From positions 189,001 through 253,000 of the forward strand of contig JALIZF010001524.1 of NCBI GenBank assembly GCA_029948255.1: 64,000 bases of DNA, in the 5' to 3' direction. Shown here one piece after another: positions 44,413 to 56,346 of the stretch (position 1 is its first letter; each line of letters opens with the position of its first letter). This DNA comes from Telmatactis stephensoni (lineage: Eukaryota; Cnidaria; Anthozoa; Actiniaria; Isophelliidae). The position numbers were made by a program, and so were the translations under genes. The notes beneath the pieces are model-generated. The model did no database searches. It saw only the letters and a program-made list of their open reading frames with translations, and had not been told where the DNA came from.

Positions 44413-44512
44413 AGCTACCCTGTAGATATGCTTCAATAAATCGTTATTATTATTATTATGCGAAGAAGAGGAAGATGAAGATATTACTGAATCACCTGAA
44501 TGTGACGATTGA
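44245..44512 (+). pseudogene. CXC-module terminal exons with acidic tail
   Basis: Exon 44245-44377 encodes CKCVKESCSTNHCQCRKASL and CTELCGCADDDN. After a donor (GTAAGA) and an 88-base intron with a T/A-rich end, the sequence EEEDEDITESPECDD and TGA follow at 44466-44512. The same plan, cysteine module then acidic end, occurs at 13690-13848. The upstream exons are missing here because the LINE fragment abuts it. Confidence 0.45.
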
Positions 44513-45315
44513 TCAAGATTATCATTGAACTTTGAAAGAGATAACTTTATATGTGAACTTTAAACTGATATGTGTTCGAAAAGAGTATTTTGCAGAGAAT
44601 TCTGCAGCTAAATCAAGAGGTATATGAATGTAAAAAGAAGATTAAACTGCTCTCAAAGGATTCTTGTGGTTGGGATTCCTGTGTATTTATTCAAAATTCG
44701 ATCTTTACCTCTTAAACTCGGTATTATATATTCCTTTCAGTTCAAAAATGAAATTCACATGCTGTTAAAAAATAATTGCAGATGAAATTGTTAAGACAAC
44801 AAAATGTTGCAATTTTCAACCAAATTTCAATAAATTATCATGAACCCAGGAGCCTCGTTTTCATGCTGATGTGACCATGTGACTTTCAATGACACATATT
44901 GATGCCCTTAAACATTTATTCTGACTTGGATCCTTTTAGATCAAGACAAGGTGCGAATTAATCACGTTTATAATATCAGCCTCGTTTTCATGCCCAGCCA
45001 ATCACAAAATACCCCCTAAAACAACTACCAGGGAGTTGCCAACTTGACAACATCCATTTTCTTGTTATTTTAGGTCATCTGAAGACAACTAGCCAGGTTG
45101 CCAGCTTTAAACACCAACTTCCCAACAGATTTACACATGCTCCCCTGACTATACTTGCATAATTAAAAAGAATATCAATCATTGCACAACTCAAGAATAT
45201 CAAACATTGAATCAACTCAACTAGAAAATAAAAATAACAGTACCTTTCCTTGGTTATTTAACATGTTTCTCCGCCTCATCTTGAAGCCAATTTGTATGTA
45301 GCTCATTGCAGGTAG
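44513..45315. other. No gene seen
   Basis: GCCTCGTTTTCATG occurs twice (44851 and 44978), about 127 bases apart, and inverted at 20085. Otherwise featureless. Confidence 0.4.
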
Positions 45316-46040
45316 TCATTGTTGTTGTGGTCGGCATTTTGATGGTTGTGCTTCTTCCTTTCCAGTGAATGTACATCGAGGGCATAATGAATGATCATAG
45401 TTTATTCCCAAATCATAGCCCCACGATACATTAACCTTTGTGGTCGGATCCATCTCACAAATAGTCGAGCTATTCTCAAATCTTCGAGCTACTGAATCAT
45501 TTCCAAACACTGAAGCAAATTCGAGAACAGTGCATTTAAATTTTATATTTCTGCAACCAGAAAAGTCAAGTTCACGTTCCTCCGCGAGTGCAAAATTGCC
45601 TTTTGAAAAAACATCCGAGAATGCTCTTTTTGAAAAAGGGACTTTTACATGTACCCTTCTAATGAGACCAGTGTCACTTTCTGGTGTACGTTTGAACTTT
45701 AATTCATCAAATAACGCCAACTTGACTTGCCATAATTCACGTTCATCATCACTGACACTTTCAACTGCTTCTCGGGCGACATCACTGCTGTTTGAATTAT
45801 CGGCGTTCTCCTCTAAGAACGAAGACAATTCTGGGTTGTTGGCCAGATCGACCCAGGAGTTTTCACTGTCTTTGAATCCTTTCCATTTCACCAAAACTTT
45901 GTCATCATCCCTATCCAACACCTTTTCTACCTCCCAAAGTTTGTTTTTGTTGCTTTTTTTTTTCTCTCTTCTAACTTGGACATATCCATATAAAAATCAA
46001 GAAGTTTTAATGGAACAAGGCGCTCACGCTTATCCACCAT
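45316..46040 (-). CDS. Chromodomain protein, frame slip in an A-tract
   Basis: ATG at 46040 starts MVDKRERLVPLKLLDFYMDM and continues to a tract of exactly 10 A residues (45954-45963). Beyond it the protein continues in the next frame: NKNKLWEVEKVLDRDDDKVL and VKWKGFKDSENSWVDLANN, a clear chromodomain with its aromatic cage positions (W of LWEVE, W of VKWKGF, W of NSWVD). The rest (to 45316) is acidic and serine-rich, then ends in a Cys pair, LCPRCTF. An 11th A would restore one frame, so this is a one-base deletion, a sequencing slip in the homopolymer, or a decayed gene. Chromodomains bind methylated histone tails. Many retroelements also carry one, but no integrase is adjacent. It is divergent from the Harbinger relic at 46921. 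Confidence 0.6.
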
Positions 46041-46298
46041 CTTTGTTCAGCTCGTTCAGCTCAGGGAAAAGGTGCTCGTTCTAAATATGGAATACATTAC
46101 TTAATAAGGAGTACAGCTACTCGACACTGAAATCGACAACAAATGTACTGGCAAAACTTGATATGTAAGCCCAGAGGCCATTTCCTCGTGGCCCTAGTCG
46201 GTTGCTAGGGAATTTTCTCCAGGAAGCGCAAGCTCAAAAATATCAGCGGCAGTTCATAAAAAAAATTTCCCCTTCCAGCATAGCTAGTTAAATCCAAG

Positions 46299-46920
46299 AT
46301 GGCAGTGTCTGGAAAGTTTGCATTGAACAATAGCTTACATTCGGCTTCAGAACGCTCTGATTTTGGATTAGCTCTACAATTGCTATGAAAGCTTCAGTTG
46401 AAGAAGTATGGCTAAAAACCGTATGGCAAAATGGTGGGTCCTCTAGTGGACGACTGTTTAAAATAGATCAGACTTTCTTTCAACTGCAAGCTAGGCCATT
46501 CAAAACACATTGGAAGGATGCCACCAGTGCGTTTGTTTGTACCTTACAACATATTCAAACACGTCACAAACTTAGTTAGAGGACATGGAGCACATTGCAA
46601 GTTCAGTAAAGGAGGGATGACATTGACAATTAGCTCATTTTCTTCAGCAAATAAAATATTATCTCCTGCAAGATTTGATGGAGAGAGTTATTTGAGAAGA
46701 CGTCACTTTGAAAATGTAATGCTCAATGGCAGGCACATTCTACAATCCAAGGGACGATCTACTGTTATTGTCTCAAGATCAACACCCATCATGATAGAAT
46801 TTAACTTCAAAAAGGAAAAGTTCACCATCTCATTTTCCATCCAACGATACGACAAAGATGATTTTGCTATCAATTTAACCCTTTGCAGCCAAATGGCTGA
46901 TGTAAATTTTAAATTTTGCA
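46299..46920 (+). pseudogene. Unrecognised coding region upstream of Harbinger exon
   Basis: ATG at 46299 in CCAAGATGGCAG opens MAVSGKFALNNSLHSASERS and closes after 29 codons. Another frame (46385-46579) gives EEVWLKTVWQNGGSSSGRLF. A third (46518-46925) gives LVRGHGAHCKFSKGGMTLTI and RRRHFENVMLNGRHILQSKG. The translations are protein-like and consecutive, suggesting a frameshifted gene or unplaced introns. Its position before the Harbinger C-terminal exon makes it either that element's upstream part or an unrelated gene. I do not recognise it. Confidence 0.35.
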
Positions 46921-47211
46921 GCTAACTGTGAGCTACTAGTTGACCAAGGATACCCTGCTCGTGCTCCTCTCCTCACGGTGTGGCGACAAGTGCAACTCGT
47001 ACGGCTGCCCAGCAGACTTCAGCAGGTTACCTACCAACATAACAGATACCACAAAAGATACAGAGTAAAAGTAGAACACATAATTAAACATATAAAGGAC
47101 TACAGAGCTTCAAGAAATATATGGCGACACCCTCAATGGTTTCAGCCAGTCATTTTTGAGTTATCTGCATTCATGGCTGAGAGACACTTACAACTTTTTG
47201 AATCACTCTAA
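46921..47211 (+). pseudogene. Harbinger (PIF) transposase C-terminal exon
   Basis: After a possible acceptor (TAAATTTTGCAG) the frame reads CELLVDQGYPARAPLLTVW, with the second catalytic Asp in V-D-Q-G-Y-P. It then gives RYRVKVEHIIKHIKDYRASR with the catalytic Glu in V-E-H, and ends MAERHLQLFESL. The same motifs occur in the Harbinger element at 58683-59738 (GDQGYP, KIEHIF, TERHLRFF). The N-terminal half with the first Asp is not visible. Confidence 0.7.
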
Positions 47212-48895
47212 CATGATAAATTAACTGTCTTTTGTTTTTGTTTTTCTCTGTTAATATATAACTGTATACATTGCATTTCATAGAGTGCAACTGTAACAGT
47301 TAAATAGTAAAACACAAATTACTATTTTGTACAACACTAGGCTAATTAAGCAATAGAAAACACAAATTAACAGAGTTAGTTCAATATTGTTAAAATTTGT
47401 TTTACAACAATTTCGCGCTTTAACTGTTTGCACCAAATGTTCTTGCAAATTATAGCGATAAAGAATGTATAGTTCTCATTTGAAACAATGGACTCGTGTT
47501 TCTTATCTCTACACAACAATCTATTAGCTGTCTTTGTTATTCAAACCAATGCGAAAAGCATGCAGCGTCAAAGCGTCAAAGTAGCGTAAAAAGAACTGAC
47601 TTCTGAAACATCTCTAATGGGCAATCGTTAGTCCTTAATTAGTCAAGACATAGGAATTCAGTGAGGCATGACAGTTACACTGTGAGGGGTCGAATATGCA
47701 AATCAGTCAGGTTACTACTTCGTGTATGACATCTACTATTCAATCTATCTATTGTCTAACTAGAATGGTGCCATACATTAAGTAGTAAGCTATTGTGTCA
47801 CTCACTCACTCACTCACTCACTTTCCTGTAAACTTCCTGTCTGTCAAACTTTACTTCCGGTCTATTCTTGATAATATGATACGGTGCTAACTTGCGTTGG
47901 AGTCGTTTTCGTATGAGTGGGAAACTTACCGTACCGTATCTTAACTGTACCAGTATCATAGTTTCTATAAAAACATTCAAAATTCCTGCTGTAACGTAGG
48001 CCGTACGGTGTTCCCCCTCATACTCTATAATAATTTTCAGCGACCAGAGCTTTGAACGTAATGTAACTGTTTTAGATTTGTGTACAAGCAACAATTTTTA
48101 GGCACACGATCTAAGCTGGGTAATACAAGTTTTTAACATTACCTTGTGCTCTACATGTAAGTTACATGTACACGGGTCTGCACTCCGCGAAGATCGATTG
48201 TACGTGTCGGATGTTAGGCGAAATTGCCAATAGATTTGAATAAATAGTTTCTTGAAATATTTTGCAAACGTTTTTGTCACACCGAAGAAGGTCCGCGTTT
48301 GGGCCAAAACGTCTGTAAAACTATTCATCAAAATAACGAAGCTAGAGACAACCAAATAAATTATCACAAATAGATTCTTATTCATTGCCACATTCTGTAT
48401 TGAACTACTCTCAGTTTCCTCTGCAGCTTGGAATAATTTTCATCGCATCTCCAAGTTGATCGAGCTGTTCGATATACTCGGATGTGAAAACAATGGACTT
48501 TGTAGTCATTGTCTTCAAACAAAAAAAATCATCGCAAGTCCAATATCAACGAGTCATCCAAGCATTTAGTGTTTGTACTCTATCAGCACAAGAGTAAATG
48601 TTGAAATAAAAAGCAAACGAAATCATATTTGAGTACAAATTGACGCCTGCTGAAACTGGAGAAACTGCATGGCCGTGGAATTGCTACGGCCAGGCTGGCC
48701 AAAACGGTATCAAAAAAGCGTATTTGAGTTTAAGTTTGGTGGCTATTATGAGTACTTTTATGGAGTAATTTATTTTATTCATAGCGACATTTGGTTCATA
48801 GAGAAACTTCTTTCATAATTTGTACATGTTCAATAGCTTTGCTAAGCGTACAGCCATAAATTAACAATATGTATAAAAATATAACCTTTCCAAAT
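47212..48895. other. No gene seen
   Basis: A segment near 47330 (TTTTGTACAACACTAGGCTA) resembles one near 52782 (AGTACAAAATAGCATTAGAC), hinting at a dispersed repeat. (CTCA)n lies at 47799-47822. Confidence 0.4.
47799..47822 (+). repeat. (CTCA)n microsatellite
   Basis: Five to six CTCA units. Confidence 0.8.
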
Positions 48896-49030
48896 GTTAA
48901 ATTGCTCAGTGGCTCAAGTGGTTCGTTGCTGGCTGCGGACCCAAAGGTACACTGTTTGAATCATGGGCAGACCAGTTTCTTTTTTTTCTTTTTTTTCTTT
49001 TTCTTTTGCTTCATTATCTTTTTTTGTTCT
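48896..49030 (+). mobile_element. tRNA-derived SINE
   Basis: GCTCAGTGGCTCAAGTGGTT supplies an A-box-like sequence and ACTGTTTGAATCATGGGC a B-box-like sequence about 36 bases on, with tRNA spacing. A T-rich tail follows at 48977. It lacks paired acceptor arms, so it is a SINE head rather than a tRNA gene. Confidence 0.55.
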
Positions 49031-49960
49031 TTCATACTCAAGTCAATTATTTTTCGCTAAAGAAATTACATTAGCTGATATTATTAATAATTATCCAAAT
49101 GACTCTTTCAAAATTCTTTACAGATGGGCCCAATCTTAATTTTTAGATTTGTGAGAGTAATGATTTATCATTTAGAAAAATATATATTGTATTAATTGAT
49201 TTATATTTTTGCCTTGAAATAAAAAACTCATTATTTAACTAAAATCCAAGAGTTACTTTGCCATTGGCGGGTTGATTAGTTTTTCAATTTTGTTTAAACA
49301 ATTAACTTTACAATTAATCCTCACAATTACTGAATTATTTCTTACATTTTGGTCTCAAACTCTAAATAAAGTCAACTCAAGTATAATGAAATCAAAAATT
49401 ATTATCATTAAATTTTATTAATAGCAGCCTTTATTGTATTTGGTGAATTATCGATATAAATATTTGGTTCTTTAAAAAATCATAGAGGATTCAGTACATG
49501 TACAGTACAAGTACTGTATACATAAATACCCAGGGGTATTTTACAGTATCTTTTAGGGGCATTGACCATACCCGATCCTTTTACAATGGAGCCTTCCCCC
49601 CTGGGCATAAATTATGTACAAAAGAGGAATTCAAAGTATACGTAGTAAAATTATCTAAATAAACCTTGGTTGAATGCTATTTGTACTTTAAGTAATTACA
49701 AATACAAATTACATGTATGTACCATTTATAGAGAGTCTTATATTTTTGAAAAAATAATTTTTATCAAATGTACAACTTGCTTCTATGATTAACAATCTTT
49801 ATTCAAATCACACATTGCTTACCAAATATCAGTAGACTGGGTTGGGAGTTTCGCACTACATGTACATGTATCTCTAAAAACAAAAACACATGGGATTAGC
49901 AATAGTTTCAGAATAATACATTAATTTGTGTTTTGCTTGTTTGTTCTTAATTCCTAGGGC
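49031..49960. other. No gene seen
   Basis: Very AT-rich. Palindromes of the GTACATGTAC type occur at 49496-49510 and 49856-49868. Confidence 0.45.
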
Positions 49961-50783
49961 CACGAGTAAGATGAAGCATATTAAAACAAAGTGGCAAGGA
50001 AATTTATATTCGTATTCCTAGACAAATTTAAGAAATCAAGAAGGAAATAAAAGAAAAAATAATTTCTGGGGAATACGACCTTGGTGTACCAGTCCTCGAA
50101 ACAGACTGTACAAAGCTAGTAGTTTCAGAAACAGGGAACATTGAGAAGAAAGTATCAAAACCTACAGCCAGAAAATACCCATTCAAAGAAATCAAAAGGA
50201 AAAGCCAGTGCCACATTTTTGAAGATAAAGCCTGATGACTCTTATGCCAACATAGTGGACGAAGATGCAGTTTTAGGACTGAAGGAGTTAAACAAGCATG
50301 AAGTTGGAAGTCAACGACCACATGAATGACTAAAAACAGCGAACACACAATTGGCTCATCTGGCATGACCATTCAGATATTGGTAATCATAATGTAATGA
50401 TATTTTTACTATGAGAACTCCATGACCCTGCAATCCATCTTAGCAGCAAGGATAAAAGTAGAAGTCATGTAGATGTGCAACCTGTCACTGAACAACTCTA
50501 TTTGTACATGATGGGTTGTAGTAAGGATACTACTGAAAGTCAGCTGATGTTTGTTCCAACAAGAAGAGAATTACTTGAAAATCTCTCACGCCAAATACAA
50601 CTGCAAGGTGTGTCAATCTATGACAAAATGAGGTTCATGAATGAGGATAACCCAAGTATAGTGTTTGAAGATGGAACTCAAAAGGGTGCCCATCGTGGTT
50701 GTGTAGGTTGTGATGGTGACATGATGCGAACTGGAGAATATGACTATTTTCTCTGGGGACTCCACCGTAAAAAAGCCATTTAA
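49961..50783 (+). pseudogene. Unknown multicopy-type gene relic with GCVGCDG motif
   Basis: A motif GCCACGAGTAAGATGAAGC at 49963 precedes a region coding for KEIKEKIISGEYDLGVPVLE and ARKYPFKEIKRKA in shifting frames (50035-50330). The second block (50475-50783) is an intact 102-codon frame: LMFVPTRRELLENLSRQIQL, SIYDKMRFMNEDNPSIVFED and RGCVGCDGDMMRTGEYDYF. The lone CxxC could be part of a zinc site. The pieces look like one protein with at least one missing stretch at 50335-50470. Function unknown. Confidence 0.45.
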
Positions 50784-50861
50784 TGTACTACTGCCTAATT
50801 AGAGCATGAGGCATGCTAGATTACATCATTTGTGACACCAAAAGTAGATAAATAACGAGAG

Positions 50862-51087
50862 TCCATCCTGAAACCCTGCCAGTCTCTGCGAGAAGCTTCA
50901 AACTGAGGTGGATAGGAAGCCCCACCCTCCTCCTGCAGCGATGACTGCGTTCCCTGTTCAGGAGCTACCCGCTCCTACCGCTGATCCTCCCCATATGTTA
51001 TATAAGCCTAAGGCTTTGTCTGTGAGAGTCCCTAGTGAAAATATATTACTATCAGCAACAGAGCAACTTATTGCAACAGCGATATAA
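50862..51087 (+). pseudogene. Proline-rich coding fragment
   Basis: One frame runs 74 codons to TAA with a non-random composition: KLQTEVDRKPHPPPAAMTAF, ELPAPTADPPHMLYKPKALS and SENILLSATEQLIATAI. Opened by a stop, no ATG near its start, no recognised family. Probably a piece of a dispersed element. Confidence 0.35.
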
Positions 51088-51373
51088 TTCACTGCCCTAA
51101 TTATTCACAACCATAAATTCAAAGCAAGCACAAAGCTATGTTTGATTGGATTGTCCGTTAGGTTTATAATTAACTCATGTCATATGTATTTTAAGCGAGA
51201 AGGGAATTTGAACAGTGAAAACACTCATTTTAAACACTTGCTCTTGTGAAAACGTTAAGTCTCGTGAAAACGCAGCCTGTGACACTACCGCCACACCCCT
51301 TGTGACATTGTGACACTACCGAAAGTCGATAAGTCTTCATGAGGGGATTCCCGTTTCCTAGAGTTGGACATCG

Positions 51374-51432
51374 TGCTCAAGTTCGAGTTCAAGTTCGAGT
51401 TGGACTTTGAGTTAGGGTTCAAGTTGGTCAGT
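51374..51432 (+). repeat. Degenerate tandem repeat (AAGTTCGAGTT)n
   Basis: About five imperfect units of 6-12 bases (CAAGTTCGAGTTCAAGTTCG and so on). Confidence 0.6.
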
Positions 51433-53018
51433 ATCGAACATAGCTATCTATGAAATCGACTTTTAGATTGATAAATAAAAGAATGAATCAATAAGGAAAT
51501 AGATTAATAAATAGCATGGCAACAACAAGGGCAAACGTTTGGCGCCCCATACTGAGTCGTTAATGATAGGGGGAGGGGAGGATGAAGGTAATCCCCAAAG
51601 GGGAATGACTTTTGTTGTTAAGAGTGTGGAATTCTCCAGATTACAGCCATACTTAACCTCATAGTACTCAGTGTGTTAGTTTAAGTGAGACAAAATCATA
51701 CAATGGACAAGAGAACTTACACTGACGTTGTATTGGGAAGTGGGAAGTTAATTTGTCTTTGTGGTCATACAATGATTATATTGATATTACGTAAGTCAGT
51801 TTAAACGAACAACCAATATTCAGTAAGTTACACGTGTTCCATCAATAGAGTCATCAGAATCCAAATCACTGGTGGAGGTTAGGTATGTGATCTCTGAAAA
51901 TAGGTGCAGTACGAATAGCGGGCTATTACCTTTAAATGAATTAAGTTTTCCTAAGTTTGTGTTATTTTTACTATCATTCCTATAGACTCTTTCATTCTTG
52001 CTGAAAGTGACGCTTAAGTACCTATAATTGTAAAACTCCTTTATTCATACACGGTTTATCCAAGAGAAATTATAACATAGGTAATATATAACATGCTCTC
52101 TGATTTGATGATAAGCATGCGCGAGTATGCGTCCAAAACTCGATGGAAAGCACGCTGACGTCAATGTTTCCTTTTCTTTCCCTTTTATGTTCTTAAAATG
52201 GACGAAAATTTCAATTTTTCTTTTCAAACGATTTGTTTGTTGATTTAAACTACGATGAAGAAAGCTTTTCAAACTTTAGTGTGGTGGAAATGTTCAATCC
52301 AAAAGGTGTTTAAAGGCGTTTAAAGATTGGGATTACATACAGCGTAAAGCAAACTTAATTCTTACATTTACTGTCCTATCATAAAGGTGTTTAAAGACAT
52401 TTAAAAATTAGGATTACATACAGTGTATAAAGCTAACTTGAATATGGTCTTTCACTCAATGTCCTGAAGACCTGGGCTGATTAAATTCTATAGTGTAAAG
52501 TTAACTGTTTTGTCAATTTCAGACCACTTAATAACTATTCAAAATTAAAAATTGTTTTCTATTGGTTGTGTTCTTGTGTCAGTTAAACACTGTCAGACTT
52601 TTATACTCAAATTGATGTTAAATCGTTTCATGGACCATGCATTGCATAGTATGGATGCTTTCACTCCTTTTCAAGAGACACTAGGCATGGCTATTTGATG
52701 TGGACGTTTATTTAAAATATCTGGGTAGAGTGAATGCAATTAACTCATGAATATGTATTTACTAAATAGTACAAAATAGCATTAGACTAATTAAACAATA
52801 GAAATCTAAATTGTGTACAGTTTAGTGCTATTTTAATTTAGTACCTTTTCAGAGATTTAGCATGCTCACTCTATTCAGGAAACAACTCCAAGGTATTTAC
52901 GGGGCAGTCGTTGGAGGGAGGCATTTATTAGAATGGTAATCAGTGATGTTTTGTTAAGGTCGGCAACACCAACAATGATGGTCGAGATGAATTCGTATAA
53001 ATGCTAGGCTATAAAAGC
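51433..53018. other. No gene seen
   Basis: Duplicated phrase AAAGGTGTTTAAAG...GATTGGGATTACATACAG at about 52302 and again near 52385; otherwise featureless. Confidence 0.4.
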
Positions 53019-53180
53019 ATGCATTTCAAACCGCTTGCTAAAGTTCTCCGAAATGTTAATGACAAAATGTCTTCAATTTGGAGGCCGTCTGAAGTTTCAG
53101 AGTCTGTAATAGACAAACATAAAGGTGGAGAACACATGAAGATAAACGGCGATGCTGAGGAGATAACGATGTGTAGCTAA
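53019..53180 (+). CDS. Small ORF of 53 codons
   Basis: ATG at 53019 gives a balanced peptide (KPLAKVLRNVNDKMSSIWRP ... EHMKINGDAEEITMCS) ended by TAA. TATAAAAG lies only a few bases before the ATG, too close to be a normal promoter. Unrecognised; could be chance. Confidence 0.25.
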   Translation: MHFKPLAKVLRNVNDKMSSIWRPSEVSESVIDKHKGGEHMKINGDAEEITMCS

Positions 53181-53341
53181 AGGATGGACTGCGGTTCTAG
53201 AAAGGGTCAGAGCAAAAGACTATTTCCACCTAGACTTGTAAACTGCTACTTAAATTGGAGCCTAGATCTGTTGCGTGTCCCTCACCTTTATATATTTTAT
53301 ATTTTTATTTATTTTATTTTTATTTGTATTTGTTGTTTTAA

Positions 53342-53363
53342 TTCAAGCAAGCAAGCAAGCAAA
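53342..53363 (+). repeat. (CAAG)n microsatellite
   Basis: AAGCAAGCAAGCAAGCAAAT after a T/A-rich tract. Confidence 0.75.
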
Positions 53364-55346
53364 TAAAAAAATACAATACAAAAGAGAAAGTTGCTATTTG
53401 TGGAATGAAAAGGATTGTACGAGAACAGCTTAAGGATGGAGCAGTCAAGAAAGACCAGCTAGTTTAAGCTCTAGTGCCAAAGGCAAAAAGCATGAGAAGA
53501 AGAAAGAAAGAGAGCAATGCCCTATCAGATTCGATTTCAGCTTGCTCTAATCTTTCTCTTAAATGTTTTTTACTTTCATTGACCTGAATTCCGATGTCAC
53601 CTAGCTGTGTCTAGTGTCTCGATCATTGTGTCAATGTCTGGAATCTGGAATCACGTGCTCTACTTCAGCTACATTTATCGAGTAAATTTCTTTCAAAGCA
53701 CAAATAATCTTCTCAACAATATTAAATTATGGCTTAACTATTTATCTGACAACAAATAGTGTTTTTGCTTTGAAAAGTTCCATCAGGTCGAACTACAAGA
53801 AGATCTTGAAGGTGATTTCTAGCTTTTGCCAATCGAGTCTTTGTAGATTTCTTTTGGTTTCTAAGATGCACAACTCTCTGACTTACCGCCGTCGTTTTCT
53901 TGCCCTCAATAACAGATTTTACCTCATGGCTTTCTAGATCTGTACCTCTATCCTTTGGTGTCTCTTGTACGTCTTCAGAAGTCTTTATTTCACCCTTTGT
54001 GGCAATGATTATGACTCACCAGCAAGTCCAATTCATTGGTCTTCGTCACATCTCATGTCAAATTACTCGTAGCTCTTCCATCCAAATACCAATCTCCAGT
54101 CACCAGGGATCTGGCTCGAAGGACCAGTTTTTTTCTAATGTTCCTGTAGACTGCCTTCCAAAAACATTGTAACTATTTTTTATTCACTTTAGTCAAACAC
54201 GTCTTTCGAACCTTCAGACTACACTCTTTTCAATTGCCTTATATTGGTCTGAGCCCGCAATTGCTCTTAACCTAATTACAAAACGATTCTCAACATAAAC
54301 TGTTGAGTTTATAGTACCAAAAGAATGTCGAAGAATGCACATGAAATTGTTTACATTATAGTGTCGTAATAGATAAAAGCTCTCTAAGCATATGGCATTA
54401 AAAGGAAAGACGATAACTGGAAAGGAATGATGGGCGTAAAGACGGAGCAAACGATATAATCTGGGTGCATTCCAATTTCAATTGTGTTGGACAAATAGAG
54501 AGATGTTAAAGCAAAATCTGTAATTATTTATCATAGAATCGTATAGCAAATTGCTAAATCACACGCTGATTGGTCAAAAAGGATGGTGATATTTTGTGGA
54601 ATCGAGGGGCTTCCTTTTACGTCCGCATATATATAATTATCAATTTCTTTCTAGTTAAAATTTGGCTAATCCTTTCTATAGAAAAGTTTTACTCTTCATT
54701 ACACTTTTAGAATAAATTTAGAATATTTTCATCTCCAATCATATAATCTTTCGAAAAATATTAAAACAAATACAAACAAAAACTAAAAGGAAAACGATCA
54801 TAAACAGCTGCACCGTCGGCAGACATGTTCAGCCCGGTTTTCATCTTACTTTCAAAAGTGTTCTTGCCCTAAAAGATTTGCTTACATATCCAAACAAGAA
54901 AAGGTAAACATGAATACTTCAGTCTTTCTAGAGTACTGTATAAGCCTATGTATTATATTTCTGATGAGCAGGAGATGCGAAATCACCACTTCTCAAGCTG
55001 GGCAAAAACAGAGCCCGAATAACATGCCGGAAATCAAAGACAACAATTGATTTTTAGAAAATCTTAAAATTCTTAAAAAGCCTCTCACTGGTGATTCATT
55101 TCGATTGCAGTAAAATAAAGTTTGTTTCGACGCAATTTGATCAGAAATTTGCTCCTCACGACAAAGCCCGGTTTACAAAGGTGACTTTCATTCATGCTTA
55201 CAGCTTCAACCTGATTCGTCAGTTATTTTTGTTTGCTGGCTATGAAATGGCTTCCCGTGCGCTCGCAGCAAAATTGTCAAAAACTACTAGTATTATTTAA
55301 CTTTTTTTTGTCTGCTATACGATTCAAGGAAAATTAATTGGCTCGA
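53364..55346. other. No supported gene
   Basis: Long AT-rich interval. The open frames are short and have no protein-like look. Confidence 0.4.
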
Positions 55347-55452
55347 CTCATGAATTCCACATTGAATTCACTCGAAAAGGCGATGTCGCACTCATCACTT
55401 CGCGACTCATGCAATATCGCTTTTCTCGTGAATTCAACGTGGAATTCCCTCA
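55347..55452. repeat. Hairpin (about 50-bp arms)
   Basis: CTCATGAATTCCACATTGAA (55347) and the reverse complement of the right end, TGAGGGAATTCCACGTTGAA, pair along about 50 bases, with the arms meeting at about 55400. Likely a tiny foldback MITE. A partly similar sequence (GAGGGAATTCGCAACTCG) occurs near 17719. Confidence 0.65.
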
Positions 55453-55835
55453 TCAGCCAATGAATTTACCTATAGAGTCTATGACTGGCACGTATATACA
55501 AGGCTTTTTATGAGGAAGATAGGTTGAGACGAGGTTAAGTTTGCCATAGCGTCAATTTCTATATAGGCCTTTGTGCATGCATATTCATCATGTTACTACT
55601 TATTGTTGGATAAATAGATACATGTCGATGATGGGTACTTAATAGAGAATGACAATGTGTGGTAAAAACAGGGGGTTATTTATGATGCAATAGGGGTAGC
55701 AAAGAAGAGAGCAATGTTTATTTAATGGGCGTGTCACGTTACAGGCAGAGACACGAGTTCATAAGGAGTTAGTTGTAACAAGGTCTTAATGTGAATCACT
55801 TAATGACAAATGAACAAAGTACTTAATCACCTATA

Positions 55836-56055
55836 ATGAATGATTTTACAAGAGTCTGGGCTACAGAGAGGACAAATGGCACCGTTCCAAGTCCTAGTGG
55901 ATATAGCAGAAATTTTATGACGCCGGAATCACATGGAGGGATATTGCGAGACTTGCCATTTTATAGTCCGCGCTATGAGAACATGTTGCACGCAGCAGGG
56001 CTGTTTAGTTTCATCTTCAATATGGGCTATCTGACCCAGGAAATTTGTGTTCAAG
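55836..56055 (+). CDS. Probable first exon of an unknown gene
   Basis: ATG at 55836 opens 73 codons ending at a good donor, CAAG|GTAAGT. The peptide has a regular look (MNDFTRVWATERTNGTVPSP, GILRDLPFYSPRYENMLHAA, LFSFIFNMGYLTQEICVQ). No family is recognised and I could not find the next exon; the gypsy element begins 290 bases on. Confidence 0.45.
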
Positions 56056-56346
56056 GTAAGTACGGCAAAACGTTTAGTGAGTAGGGACAAAATCGTGAGC
56101 CAGGTAGAATCTGGTGAATATGACACGTCTAGAAAAACAGATATGTCACAAGCGGGGTATTTTGTGCAATTCAAATATATATGTTTGAATGTCAAATTTG
56201 TGAATTGACAATAGAAGTATTAAGGGTTTTTAATGTATAGTTCCTGGCGTGTATTTGTTATAGATATGCACCACCAACATTTTGGACATAGAGTATTAAC
56301 AACCGAGCAAAAAGGGTGATTGGAAGCCAAATTTCAAGATGAAATG

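Noticed and set aside
45440..46084. 214-codon ORF on the plus strand
   Set aside because: Antisense shadow of the chromodomain gene; serine/leucine-rich composition typical of antisense frames.
47799..47822. Short regular repeats as a CRISPR array
   Set aside because: Plain CTCA microsatellite; no spacers, and the window is eukaryotic.
48869..49060. 63-codon ORF with poly-Phe
   Set aside because: Reads through the SINE head and its T-rich tail.
53008..53016. TATAAAAG as a TATA box
   Set aside because: It lies within a few bases of the ATG, so it cannot be at the normal 25-30 bases from a transcription start with a leader.
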